IMG/VR virus record: IMGVR_UViG_3300043434_000352
Coordinates: 1-31,848 of that record
DNA: 31,848 nucleotides
Origin: a virus
Reading direction: 5' to 3' (one strand)
The notes under the pieces were generated by a model. It had not been told where the DNA came from. It saw only the letters and a list, made by a program, of their open reading frames with translations, and did no database searches. The translations under genes were made by a program, and so were the position numbers. Shown here one piece after another: positions 1 through 7,570 of this stretch; position 1 is the stretch's first letter, and each line of letters opens with the position of its first letter.

Positions 1-65
1 TTTAAAAGAACTTTAAAAAAGACGGTAATATAGTCAGATTCATTGAGTTCTAATAGACGTAATAT

Positions 66-899
66 TTAAAGAGGTTCTCCAGTACTTGCCCAACCGTCTT
101 TGACAACTGCGTCTGGAGTAAATCTTTTGATAAGAGCTTCTTGTTTAGGGCCTACGGTATTACCTCTCCACATGCTGGCAACTGTAGTAGGTTCTCTAGC
201 GATCCAATGTTGTATAGCTAACAAGGGATAACCTTTTTCTTCGGATTCATTTCGTATTCCGGAGCCATGTGATTTACCATCTTTTAGAGTTTCACTGAGG
301 AATGGGTATGTCTTTGCACCCAGTCTTACTTTAATTACTTCAACACCAGGATGCTCATGCACGGGGACTATGGGATTGGGGTGTATCAAATACAGTTCCA
401 CTTGGAATCGTCCCTTTCTGAATAAGCATACTGCGGTTGCGTCATCAGAAAGAAATACTTCGGCATCCTCGGGAAACATCAATGGCATACCATTTTGTAT
501 CCACCAATTACCAAATTCTTCAACATTCTTCCAAGTGTCGGGTATTACAAGATTGCGATAAGGTCGTGGTCCTTGAATACTCACAGTGTCGTTAACAGTA
601 TCTATTACTTTTAAAATTATACCGTGTTTTTCATTGTACTCGCTGGATGGATCTATTAAATTTTTAACAATAAATGGATCGTTGACAAATTCTAAAAAAT
701 CTTTTTCTGTGGACCATTGATTTTCTGTAGTTAACACTAGACCATCTTCTGACAGTGTTAAAACAGATTTTAGCAATTTTTTAGTATCAATATAATTGGT
801 TTTCATATAAAGTCCATGCTCTGGAGAGCCATGAACTCTTGAAGACCAGAACTCAATGTCTAAGCTGGGTCTGTAATGTTTGGAGGTAGTGTTATGCAT
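66..899 (-). CDS. Cupin-like hypothetical phage protein
   Basis: A 277-residue protein that I do not recognise at family level. The C-terminal half has a cupin-like signature: HEHPGVE near residues 181-187, in a beta-rich stretch, followed by a Gly/Ser turn and a hydrophobic strand about 40 residues later. In cupins the His/His/Glu of such a motif bind a metal. The second cupin motif (G..x..P..x..H) is not clear, so enzymatic function is not supported. The N-terminal half has no recognisable motif. The start is an ATG with an AAAGGA ribosome binding site at 908-913, and a T4-type late-promoter element lies just upstream (922-929), so late expression is likely. It is the last complete gene in the window and is separated from the upstream Bug-type gene by an inverted repeat. 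Confidence 0.6.
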   Translation of the reverse strand: MHNTTSKHYRPSLDIEFWSSRVHGSPEHGLYMKTNYIDTKKLLKSVLTLSEDGLVLTTENQWSTEKDFLEFVNDPFIVKNLIDPSSEYNEKHGIILKVIDTVNDTVSIQGPRPYRNLVIPDTWKNVEEFGNWWIQNGMPLMFPEDAEVFLSDDATAVCLFRKGRFQVELYLIHPNPIVPVHEHPGVEVIKVRLGAKTYPFLSETLKDGKSHGSGIRNESEEKGYPLLAIQHWIAREPTTVASMWRGNTVGPKQEALIKRFTPDAVVKDGWASTGEPL

Positions 900-921
900 C
901 AGGTCAATCCTTTGTATATAA

Positions 922-929
922 TATTTATC
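922..929 (-). promoter_or_regulatory. T4-type late promoter (GATAAATA)
   Basis: On the minus strand the sequence reads GATAAATATTATA, close to the T4 late consensus TATAAATACTATT. It lies 22 bases before the ATG at 899, leaving a short leader that holds the AAAGGA ribosome binding site. A nearly identical ATAAATATTATA core occurs before the dps gene at 23616-23623. Confidence 0.6.
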
Positions 930-935
930 TTGTCA

Positions 936-964
936 CGGGAAGAAACCAAGATGGCATCTTCCCG
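936..964 (-). terminator. Inverted repeat after Bug-type gene, possible terminator
   Basis: Perfect 8-base arms CGGGAAGA (936-943) and TCTTCCCG (957-964) surround a 13-base loop, 17 bases past the stop of the binding-protein gene. A second, mutually exclusive small inverted repeat (AAGATGGCATCTT, 948-960) lies within it. The minus strand has no U-tract after the stem, so it may be a 3' stabiliser or factor-dependent terminator rather than a classical intrinsic one. A late promoter follows at once, which fits an insulating element between two transcription units. Confidence 0.5.
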
Positions 965-981
965 GTATATCAAACACTGGA

Positions 982-1941
982 TTATTTTTTATCTTTGATG
1001 TTTAGCTTATCAACAAAAGTGGACCAACGTTGACGTTCTGCAACAACATAATTCTGAACATCATTTGGTTTAATGTTTAAGGGAGGAGTTCCTAGCGCAA
1101 TTAATTTTTCTTTAACACTGGGGTCATTGACTGCACTATCGCAAGCGTTGCGTAGTCGTGTTAACGCAGGCTCTGGTGTTGCCGCTGGCGCAAAGATACC
1201 AAACCAATCCGTATTATGCAAGGAAGCGTCAGGCGCGGCTGGGATATTGCCCAGTGGTTTACCACTGGTTACAAAAATTGGCTTTAGCTTACCAGTGACG
1301 AATAGTTCTTCCATGCGTGGTCCGTAAATATCAAACATCAGTGAAACACGACCGCTGATCACGTCAGTTAATGCTGGAGCCATACCTCTGTATAATACAT
1401 GCACCATGGAATTTACCGCATACTGTGATTTAAATTGTTCACCAAGTAAATGCGGAGCAGTACCAACACCCGGGCTTGCCCAACTTGCCTTGTCTGGATT
1501 TTCTTTAAAGTATTGAACTAATTCTTTTAGGTTATTGGCAGGGACCGTACCACTGGCTGTTAATACTAGTGGACCGCCACCCAATAAACACACTGGAGTT
1601 AATGTTTTCAGAGAGTGTCCTGTATAATCAGGATTTAAGATAGGAAACATATTAATAGTACCGTTATTGCCGATAACTAAAGTCTTGCCATCTGGTGTGG
1701 CCGCAGAAGCAGCCGATGTAGCGATAGAACCACTGGCACCGGGACGATTCTCTACAACCACTTGTTCATTTAGCTTTTTAGCAAGTTCTGTTCCTGCCAG
1801 CCTTGCTAAATTATCAACTAGACCTCCGGGCGGTACTGGTACCAATAGTTTAACGGGCTCTGCACTTACACTGAGCAAGGGAGCGATAAGACTTGCAGAA
1901 ATTAATAATTTCTTAATTGTATTTTTCATTTTTTCTTTCAT
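982..1941 (-). CDS. Bug/TctC-type periplasmic solute-binding protein
   Basis: A complete 319-residue member of the Bug family (tripartite tricarboxylate transporter receptor, TctC-like). These periplasmic proteins capture small carboxylates or similar solutes, some for a TctAB permease and many as orphans. It has a Sec signal peptide (charged MKNTIKK start, hydrophobic core, likely cleavage after Ala27 in SVSA-EP). It also has family hallmarks: PGG..D..AR near residue 38, VVVENRPGASG near 61-71, and a PDGKTL motif shortly after. Length matches normal family members (about 320-330), and no key region is missing. The start overlaps the PP-loop gene by ATGA. The family is greatly expanded in Burkholderiales, so this gene looks host-derived. 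It is a rare cargo for a phage; no permease genes are beside it, so it would have to work with host TctAB or act as a sensor or decoy. An alternative start lies four codons in. Confidence 0.9.
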   Translation of the reverse strand: MKEKMKNTIKKLLISASLIAPLLSVSAEPVKLLVPVPPGGLVDNLARLAGTELAKKLNEQVVVENRPGASGSIATSAASAATPDGKTLVIGNNGTINMFPILNPDYTGHSLKTLTPVCLLGGGPLVLTASGTVPANNLKELVQYFKENPDKASWASPGVGTAPHLLGEQFKSQYAVNSMVHVLYRGMAPALTDVISGRVSLMFDIYGPRMEELFVTGKLKPIFVTSGKPLGNIPAAPDASLHNTDWFGIFAPAATPEPALTRLRNACDSAVNDPSVKEKLIALGTPPLNIKPNDVQNYVVAERQRWSTFVDKLNIKDKK

Positions 1942-3176
1942 TGGTTAATAAAATTGCTTTTATATCCTAATAGATATTTTTTAAAGCAGGCGTTAAATCC
2001 AGTCTTAGTGGGATTTAAATATCGTGGGTCTATGGACGAATAAAATAACTTAAAATCGCTTTCTATCATCTGTGTGACCCTGGAATTGTTGTGCATAGCA
2101 GGTACCCAACTGGCATATGCAGGTAAAAACGTTTGTACGGCATCGAACTTATGTACCTGAAATAAGCTGTCATTATGTGTGCTGGGGTATATAAAAGGAG
2201 TTATACCTCGTTGATAAACCGTTGCAGGTGAATACCGATTTATTGCGTTCACGTCGTTAATTTTTAAATTAGCTATAATATCATCCGATGATCGTGCACT
2301 GGGTTGAGACTGTGCGATAGTTCTTTGATCCAGGCAGGCTTTGTATATGTGTGTATTTTCTGGTTTCAATAATTCTCTTGCGACTACATGACCCTGCTTG
2401 ACCAATAATTCTGGCATGTCCGCACTCCAGTAAAATAATACACGATCTACATTATCGTATACCGTCTTAAATGGATACTTTGGCAGATAAACGGGAACAT
2501 CAACAAGTAACAATCCAACTCTATTGTCATCTGCGAACGCAACTATTGGTTTATCAGTACCCCAGACTGCGGCAATCTTAACACCCTGTTCGGCCATGTC
2601 AACTAAACGCGGAACAGTGTCTAATTTTCCGTATCTATAGCTAGGCATGTCAACCATGCCGCCTTCGGACTCGAATATCCATTCGTCTGATTTTGTAGTA
2701 ATCATACTATCGAAAATGTCGATTACTGTTATCCTAGTTTCTGGTTTACGCACTGATACTTCGTGAAGGATAGGATATTGTGCATACTTTGTTTCTGACA
2801 TCAAGTTAAGTGGGCTAGGATTTTTTTCGTCCCAGTCCCAGTTATTAAGTCCAGATTCTGGGATCATAGCAACAACTTCGTCGACATGAATGTCATTGTT
2901 CATAAATGTTCTAATAACATTGTTGCTGTCAGCCCCGCCGCTACAAAATACTATGACATAATCATACTGCTCTCTAATTTGTTGTGCTCTTAGTTTGTAT
3001 AATTGATCCAGGCTAAGTGTTGGTTCTGTTTGCCAGTCAACGTTGTTGAATACGTTATCATGGAAATTCCAAGCTACTTCTGCTCCTGTTTTTTGTGCTT
3101 CCAATACTGCGGCTACTTTGTTGGTACCAAAGCTAATATTGTTAACTGTATAATAACCCAGTTCTGTTTTTGTCAT
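1938..3176 (-). CDS. PP-loop ATP pyrophosphatase-type protein
   Basis: A 412-residue protein with a clear PP-loop, SGGADS at residues 79-84, preceded by a hydrophobic strand (YVIVFC). This is the ATP-binding signature of adenylating enzymes such as asparagine synthetase, PAPS reductase, tRNA thiolases and QueC. The 75 residues before it and the ~320 after it match no member I can name, and there is no Cys-X2-Cys zinc motif as in QueC. It probably activates a substrate carboxyl or carbonyl by AMP transfer; the substrate is unknown. It overlaps the downstream Bug-type gene (ATGA). A second PP-loop protein with the same SGGADS loop is at 11839-12804. A minus-strand TTTAAATATACG element sits immediately before the ATG. 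Because QueC is missing from the 7-deazaguanine set in this window, a replacement role is conceivable but not shown. Confidence 0.75.
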   Translation of the reverse strand: MTKTELGYYTVNNISFGTNKVAAVLEAQKTGAEVAWNFHDNVFNNVDWQTEPTLSLDQLYKLRAQQIREQYDYVIVFCSGGADSNNVIRTFMNNDIHVDEVVAMIPESGLNNWDWDEKNPSPLNLMSETKYAQYPILHEVSVRKPETRITVIDIFDSMITTKSDEWIFESEGGMVDMPSYRYGKLDTVPRLVDMAEQGVKIAAVWGTDKPIVAFADDNRVGLLLVDVPVYLPKYPFKTVYDNVDRVLFYWSADMPELLVKQGHVVARELLKPENTHIYKACLDQRTIAQSQPSARSSDDIIANLKINDVNAINRYSPATVYQRGITPFIYPSTHNDSLFQVHKFDAVQTFLPAYASWVPAMHNNSRVTQMIESDFKLFYSSIDPRYLNPTKTGFNACFKKYLLGYKSNFINQ

Positions 3177-3215
3177 GCGTATATTTAAAGCAGGTATTCT
3201 TTATCTTGAAGTGGT

Positions 3216-3548
3216 TTACTTAACTGACCATAAGTTTATATCGCCGGAATATAAACTAAATTCAAAAGCATCCATTTCATTGAACAGTATGAGTTGGCGT
3301 TTGCTAAGATAATATGGCCATGTCATGCGATCGTCTAGCATCAACAATGTCCTGTTTAATATTATATATTTTTCAGGTAGCTTTATGGTATATGTTTTCC
3401 ATATAGTTCTAGCTACTTCTAAGCCAGCGCCGGTAAACCTAGTGCCCTTGGAATTTTTATATATTTGAAAGAACTCAACAGGTCGCTGTACATGAGCACG
3501 TATTGTTTCAAGTACTTGTTCGCTGATTTTATTTTTTAGTGAGTTCAT
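3216..3548 (-). CDS. Hypothetical phage protein, 110 aa
   Basis: Not recognised. A soluble, mixed alpha/beta protein, basic in its N-terminal part (KNKISEQ, RAHVQRP) and aromatic-rich in its C-terminal part. It has no signal peptide or membrane segment. Its start overlaps the end of the upstream 102-residue gene by 20 bases, which implies translational coupling. If so, it is controlled by the hairpin/late-promoter element at 3841-3882. Confidence 0.65.
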   Translation of the reverse strand: MNSLKNKISEQVLETIRAHVQRPVEFFQIYKNSKGTRFTGAGLEVARTIWKTYTIKLPEKYIILNRTLLMLDDRMTWPYYLSKRQLILFNEMDAFEFSLYSGDINLWSVK

Positions 3549-3837
3549 GCTCCTGAACTACTTTGCCCTGTGATAACTCTACAACTGTGAAATCTTGACA
3601 TTTAAATAGCTTGTTTAGTTTTTCCATTAAATTAAATGCATGACCGCTGTTGCTAAATGATACTTTTTTATACTTTGGACCAGGATAGTCCTGCAGACTA
3701 TTTAGAAACGTGCGAAGATTAAATGGCTTGCCCTTATAGAATACAGCATAAATTGCTTCTGCTTCTAATATTTCCTCGCTTCTATACGTACTTGGATCCG
3801 TATATGTTAGTAAAATTGTTGGTTTAGGTCTTGCCAT
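3529..3837 (-). CDS. Hypothetical phage protein, 102 aa, hairpin-controlled start
   Basis: Not recognised. A 102-residue basic protein (MARPKPT start) with two hydrophobic beta-strand-like segments and a charged C-terminus. Its interest is its regulation. The AGGAG ribosome binding site (3849-3853) lies 11 bases before the ATG. It sits in the paired arms of a strong hairpin that also contains a late-promoter sequence, so translation may be blocked on long early transcripts and allowed on late ones. The next gene overlaps its 3' end. Confidence 0.7.
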   Translation of the reverse strand: MARPKPTILLTYTDPSTYRSEEILEAEAIYAVFYKGKPFNLRTFLNSLQDYPGPKYKKVSFSNSGHAFNLMEKLNKLFKCQDFTVVELSQGKVVQEHELTKK

Positions 3838-3840
3838 CTA

Positions 3841-3882
3841 TGTTTAATCTCCTGATATATTTATCAGAATTCAGATTAAACA
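3841..3882 (-). promoter_or_regulatory. RBS-sequestering hairpin with embedded late promoter
   Basis: Perfect 10-base arms TGTTTAATCT (3841-3850) and AGATTAAACA (3873-3882) enclose a second perfect stem, CTGATA (3852-3857) with TATCAG (3862-3867) and a TATT loop. On the minus strand the inner part reads GATAAATA (3858-3865), a T4-type late-promoter element. The AGGAG ribosome binding site of the gene starting at 3837 falls on the paired 3' sides of both stems. A transcript starting from the late promoter, about six bases downstream, would lack the 5' arms and leave the site open. T4 genes e and soc are known to use this layout to silence translation from early read-through RNA. Confidence 0.7.
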
Positions 3883-3892
3883 TATATTTAAT

Positions 3893-4102
3893 TTAACTTT
3901 TGCCTGTAAAATAACCGCCGGTTAATGCTGTTATCGTGGGCTTTTCTCTGGGCTGATCTAGCTGTTCTACTCTATCTACAAGTATTTTTGTAATTTCACT
4001 GAGTAATTCAACTGCAACCGTGCGTTCCAGTTTGATTTCTCTAGTGCCTACTCTATTAGCTTGAGCGACTAATTCACCGAACTCTTTGATGCGTTTATAC
4101 AT
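3893..4102 (-). CDS. Small hypothetical protein, 69 aa
   Basis: Not recognised. A mostly helical small protein (residues about 1-50 are charged, amphipathic and coiled-coil-like) with a short Gly/Thr-rich tail ending TGGYFTGKS. It overlaps the end of the upstream 159-residue gene by 8 bases. The 55-base gap after it contains the hairpin/late promoter of the next gene. Confidence 0.6.
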   Translation of the reverse strand: MYKRIKEFGELVAQANRVGTREIKLERTVAVELLSEITKILVDRVEQLDQPREKPTITALTGGYFTGKS

Positions 4103-4574
4103 CGTCGGCGTCCATGATTACAACGCCTTCTTTTTGTTGTTGTAAAATAACTTTAAGATCCATTTTTGTCTTATATGGGCCAAGATGAGTGTTATTTTCC
4201 AGCGTACTCAAACGTGGACACAATACAGTTACCCAACCATTTTTAAATTTAAGTCCATACCAACCTGCGGCATGAATACTTTTACTGTGCGCTTTTTTAG
4301 TAAAGCAGGGGTAGCCCTTGATTTCTTGTACGTTAAAAACTTCTTCTTGATCAGTGGGATTACCCATAACTTCGAGATGCCCGCCCTGTGTGAAATCACG
4401 TAGTATGAACTCGATGCCCATTTTCTTAAGATCTGTTTCATTTTGAGCGACTAATTCTTTCTTTTTAAGATTGATTATATAGTTGTCATCTTTAAAGTTC
4501 ATCATACCAACACGTTTGGCATTTTCTTCTAAGATCCAAAATTTATTCTTAATAACGCTTTTTGCTAAAATCAT
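4095..4574 (-). CDS. Hypothetical phage protein, 159 aa
   Basis: Not recognised. A soluble alpha/beta protein with a basic N-terminus and a HAAGWYGLKFKNGW segment near residues 101-114 that reads like a beta-hairpin. It has no membrane segment or signal. The ATG overlaps the stop of the RNase H gene (ATGA), so it is translated as part of the RNase H operon. A replication-related accessory role is possible from context only. Confidence 0.65.
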   Translation of the reverse strand: MILAKSVIKNKFWILEENAKRVGMMNFKDDNYIINLKKKELVAQNETDLKKMGIEFILRDFTQGGHLEVMGNPTDQEEVFNVQEIKGYPCFTKKAHSKSIHAAGWYGLKFKNGWVTVLCPRLSTLENNTHLGPYKTKMDLKVILQQQKEGVVIMDADDV

Positions 4575-5563
4575 TTGTATGTTGCTCCTAAGTAGTCACT
4601 GTGTTCAGTCATTCTGTCTGCTACATTAACAAGGTCCCATTTGCCACAAAATTTAACAAAATGTAGCCCCACTTGTTTGACAGGATCTTTATTAACAGAA
4701 CTTTTTATGGTCTCATCTAATGCTAGTTTAATGTCTTCGGGTTGCTGTGTCAAATCAATGAGAGTCTTATTGAACTCATACTTGTCACGCACTCTATGCT
4801 CGACACCGTCGTGGTCAACCCAGCGCTGAAGCATCATATTGTTCCAATTATAGCCCTTGGTTTCTCGGTCAGCAAAGGCTTCACGGAGACCAACCTTATT
4901 CTTTGTGCCTTTTTCACGTACTCCCGGAAAAGCACTGAAGACGTTGTCTGTGGGATCTCCACGCATGCACTTTTCAAAAAGTATCCACCGTGGGTCTTCA
5001 ACTTTCTTTGGCTCTTTAGTTTTTTTGTCAACAATGGGGCGACCTTTTTCATCAAAGATGCCTTCCAGTGTGATAAGTTGTTTTGTGATACCATTAAATT
5101 GTTTGACATTTGGCGCAAGTAACTGATAAAAGTCACTGTCACTGCTGACGATAATATGATCGTCTTCGGGATGTGTTTGAATCCAACGCGCAATGAAGTC
5201 ATCTGCTTCACAGCGTTCGTGTTGTAGTGAGCTACAGTTAGACTTAGTCATAATAAAGTCTTTGATAGCATCAAAGCCTTCAAAAAATGCTTTGTCTTCT
5301 GCGGCTTCTTTGGGAGTTAACGCGGCGCGGGCGACTGCACGATTTGCCTTGTATCCAGTATAGAAGTCCTTGCGCCAGCTACGGCCTTCGAAGCAGGCTA
5401 CCACGTGAGTGCCCTTAAAGTCTCGCCATACTTTATTGATGCTGTTAAACATAATATGCATGGCCATGCCTACTTTTGTTTCAATGTCAGCACCCTGCAC
5501 TACATGTCTTGCTCGAAAGAACATGTTCAGTGTGTCTACTAAGATGTATGTATGTTTAGCCAT
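4571..5563 (-). CDS. rnh: T4-type RNase H / FEN-family 5'-3' exonuclease
   Basis: A 330-residue FEN/5'-nuclease family protein, close in length to T4 RNase H (305). These enzymes remove RNA primers and 5' flaps from lagging-strand fragments using two metal ions. Visible motifs: VDTLNMFFRARH at the N-terminus (metal Asp10); the basic helical-arch segment RSWRKDFYTGYKANR at 61-75; CEADD at 118-122; SSDSDF at 140-145 (Asp142, Asp144); and the helix-hairpin-helix region GDPTDN at 202-207. The acidic residues expected for both metal sites are present, so it should be active. It overlaps both neighbours and is preceded by a small gene with its own promoter (5761-5789). It should act with the polymerase (19706-22354) and clamp (18858-19595) encoded upstream. 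Confidence 0.9.
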   Translation of the reverse strand: MAKHTYILVDTLNMFFRARHVVQGADIETKVGMAMHIMFNSINKVWRDFKGTHVVACFEGRSWRKDFYTGYKANRAVARAALTPKEAAEDKAFFEGFDAIKDFIMTKSNCSSLQHERCEADDFIARWIQTHPEDDHIIVSSDSDFYQLLAPNVKQFNGITKQLITLEGIFDEKGRPIVDKKTKEPKKVEDPRWILFEKCMRGDPTDNVFSAFPGVREKGTKNKVGLREAFADRETKGYNWNNMMLQRWVDHDGVEHRVRDKYEFNKTLIDLTQQPEDIKLALDETIKSSVNKDPVKQVGLHFVKFCGKWDLVNVADRMTEHSDYLGATYK

Positions 5564-5753
5564 TTAGATAATGTTTTACAATTTGTTCGTTGATACGCTC
5601 GCTGAATTCTCTGTTAAAAGTATGTGCAAGCTCCATGAATTCGACGTATTCTGTTACTGGTACAGCGATTTCATGCTTCTTATCATCTTTGATCCAAGAT
5701 ATTAAGACATGCTTTTCATCTAACCACTTAATAGAAAAAGTCCAGTTACTCAT
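5556..5753 (-). CDS. Small hypothetical protein, possibly from leaderless mRNA
   Basis: Not recognised; 65 residues starting MSNWTFSIKWL, with alternating hydrophobic strands then a helical C-terminus. I chose the ATG at 5753. The longer frame starts with a TTG at 5789 that is itself the first base of a TTGACA -35 box, so it is unlikely to be translated. The chosen ATG has no ribosome binding site and lies only 7 bases after a TATACT -10 box, so the promoter at 5761-5789 would give an mRNA starting at or next to the ATG. Its 3' end overlaps the RNase H start by 8 bases. Confidence 0.65.
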   Translation of the reverse strand: MSNWTFSIKWLDEKHVLISWIKDDKKHEIAVPVTEYVEFMELAHTFNREFSERINEQIVKHYLNG

Positions 5754-5760
5754 ATTAGCT

Positions 5761-5789
5761 AGTATACTGGACTTGGGATTATTTGTCAA
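5761..5789 (-). promoter_or_regulatory. Sigma70-type promoter TTGACA-N17-TATACT
   Basis: On the minus strand, TTGACA (5784-5789) and TATACT (5761-5766) are separated by exactly 17 bases. The -35 is a perfect consensus and the -10 matches 5 of 6. It overlaps the last bases of the 112-residue gene upstream. It should drive the small gene at 5753, RNase H and the genes after it using host RNA polymerase, as expected for early genes. Confidence 0.8.
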
Positions 5790-6117
5790 CCTTTTTACGC
5801 CGTTTTGGTAATATATCGGCGTCGGCTACGAATTTAGCATCTTCGTCCATTTGAGCACCTATGTTTTTACACAAATCTGTGAACCATTTGTCTACAACTT
5901 CCTCGTCAGTTTTACCGGTGTATTCGTGATCTCTGAGAAATTTAATAAAAGCGGCGTTCCATTCCAGTTCCATGAAACCCTGGTTGGGATTACCTTCATC
6001 AAAGTTAGTATTAACAACGTTGACCCAGGGTTCTTTTCCTTCTTTGCCACTGGGTTCTTTTTTATTAAATAAATTTTTAATTATATCAAACATTTCAAAT
6101 ATTCCGTCTATGTACAT
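5779..6117 (-). CDS. Hypothetical acidic phage protein, 112 aa
   Basis: Not recognised. Residues 9-30 form a basic amphipathic start (MFDIIKNLFNKKE), followed by an acidic, Trp-containing middle and a basic tail (LPKRRKKVDK). The ATG overlaps the metK stop as TGATG. An alternative start at Met9 (6093) gives a cleaner N-terminus, so the exact start is uncertain. It is the last gene of the folE-queE-metK operon; the next promoter lies in its 3' end. Confidence 0.6.
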   Translation of the reverse strand: MYIDGIFEMFDIIKNLFNKKEPSGKEGKEPWVNVVNTNFDEGNPNQGFMELEWNAAFIKFLRDHEYTGKTDEEVVDKWFTDLCKNIGAQMDEDAKFVADADILPKRRKKVDK

Positions 6118-7214
6118 CAGAACAAATCAATCTTTTCCCAGGGAAGGTCTGGTTTACCAAAATGCCCGTAGTTTGTTGTGCCACTATAGATAGGACGGAA
6201 CAAGTCAAAGCGTTCGATAATACCCCCGGGTGTTAAATCAACGACCTTAGGTATAAGCAAGGTTAAGTCTCTAGCCAATGCCCGATCTTCACATTCAACA
6301 TAGAAGCTCATGGGATCTTTTAATCCAATGGCATAACTAATCTGACAAGTAGCCCAGTTTGCTCTACCACTGGCTACGATGTTTTTGGCGATGTAGCGCA
6401 TCATGTAGGCAGCACTTCTATCCACTTTAGTAGGATCCTTACCACTGAACGCGCCCCCACCATGTGGGCTATAACCGCCATAAGTATCAACAATAATTTT
6501 ACGACCAGTAAGACCGGTGTCACCATCAGGACCACCAATGACAAATCTACCAGTTGGGTTAATAAAGAATTCTGTTTTTTCATCTACGTATTTGACCGGT
6601 AATACTTCTCGAATAATTCTTTCAACAAATGTTCTAACAAATTCAATATCTGCACTTTCACTGTGTTGAGTGCTACAAACAACTTTAGCAATGCGAAGCG
6701 GAGTACCGTCATCATTGTATTCGAATGTTACTTGACTTTTTGCATCAGGACCTAATATTGTTGAACCGTGTTTACGTACTTTGGTTAATTCTTCTACAAT
6801 ACGATGGCTCCAGTAAATTGCACTGGGCATGTATGTATCAGTTTCATTGCAGGCATAGCCAAACATCAAACCTTGATCTCCGGCACCAAAGTTATCAGTA
6901 CCTAGTGCAATATCAGCACTTTGCGCATGTAATTCGTTGTAGATTTTAACTGTACGCCAATCAAAGCCAGGTTGCTCGTAGCCAATATCTTTGATTACTT
7001 TGCGAATAGTTGAATCAACTTCTTCTTTGTGTAAAACGCCTTTATACTCACCGGCAACAGTGACCATATTAGTTGTGACCAATGTTTCGCAGGCGCATCG
7101 CAAAGATTTATCTTCTTTGGCCATAACTAAATCTAAAACTGCATCACTGATTGCATCTGCGACTTTATCTGGATGCCCTTCACTAACTGACTCTGATGTA
7201 AATAAATAACTCAT
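6117..7214 (-). CDS. metK: S-adenosylmethionine synthetase
   Basis: A 365-residue MetK, slightly shorter than bacterial enzymes (about 384), making S-adenosylmethionine from methionine and ATP. The sequence starts with the canonical FTSESVSEGHPDK ATP-binding motif. It contains GAGDQGLMFGYA and the P-loop-like GGAFSGKDPTKVDRSAAY segment, with GPDGDTGLTGRK before it, so the active site looks intact. It overlaps the upstream gene by ATGA with a GAAGGA ribosome binding site. It lies one gene away from queE, whose radical-SAM chemistry needs SAM as cofactor; that, or a phage methyltransferase outside the window, is the probable reason for carrying it. It is an auxiliary metabolic gene, probably acquired from a bacterium. 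Confidence 0.97.
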   Translation of the reverse strand: MSYLFTSESVSEGHPDKVADAISDAVLDLVMAKEDKSLRCACETLVTTNMVTVAGEYKGVLHKEEVDSTIRKVIKDIGYEQPGFDWRTVKIYNELHAQSADIALGTDNFGAGDQGLMFGYACNETDTYMPSAIYWSHRIVEELTKVRKHGSTILGPDAKSQVTFEYNDDGTPLRIAKVVCSTQHSESADIEFVRTFVERIIREVLPVKYVDEKTEFFINPTGRFVIGGPDGDTGLTGRKIIVDTYGGYSPHGGGAFSGKDPTKVDRSAAYMMRYIAKNIVASGRANWATCQISYAIGLKDPMSFYVECEDRALARDLTLLIPKVVDLTPGGIIERFDLFRPIYSGTTNYGHFGKPDLPWEKIDLF

Positions 7215-7570
7215 TTTTTTCCTTCTAATTCTTTAATTGTATTTTTAATAGCTTCTGCAAAGTTTAATGCACTTTGCTTATTCAACAACATATGATGCTC
7301 TTGCTTGTGTACACCTTTAACCAAGATATCATACACTGCTCGGATACGTGCAGGCCAATCTTCCCAGAAGTTGCGAGTCCATGTCGTGACATAAAAGCTG
7401 ACTTCAACATCTGGAATATCTCGATCACGTTGAACTTCGATCCACATCTTAACAGCATGATCATCTGACGAGCAATCACATTCTACGTTGAAGGCTCGAG
7501 CATCGCCCCAGTCTTTTTCTATGCTAATACCTTGTGCAGGTGTTTGTGCTTTCATATTTACTTGCCCCAT
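7211..7570 (-). CDS. Hypothetical phage protein, 119 aa
   Basis: Not recognised. The protein has a central beta-rich region (VSFYVTTWTRNFWEDWPARIRAVYDIL is its most distinctive part, about residues 57-83) and a helical C-terminus ending in Lys. The start overlaps queE by 13 bases. The ATG at 7570 has a GGAG site 6 bases upstream, and an alternative ATG lies at 7555 just after the queE stop. Coupled to metK by ATGA. Confidence 0.65.
   Translation of the reverse strand: MGQVNMKAQTPAQGISIEKDWGDARAFNVECDCSSDDHAVKMWIEVQRDRDIPDVEVSFYVTTWTRNFWEDWPARIRAVYDILVKGVHKQEHHMLLNKQSALNFAEAIKNTIKELEGKK

Noticed and set aside
936-964. Classical rho-independent terminator
   Set aside because: The stem is good but no T-run follows on the minus strand; I list it only as a possible terminator or stabilising hairpin.
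4742-5122. 126-codon open frame on the plus strand inside the RNase H gene
   Set aside because: It lies antisense to a clearly coding, motif-complete gene, has no ribosome binding site I can support, and the translated sequence has no recognisable feature.
5754-5789. TTG-initiated N-terminal extension of the small gene before RNase H
   Set aside because: The TTG is the first part of a TTGACA -35 box and would be upstream of the transcript start; the ATG at 5753 is preferred.
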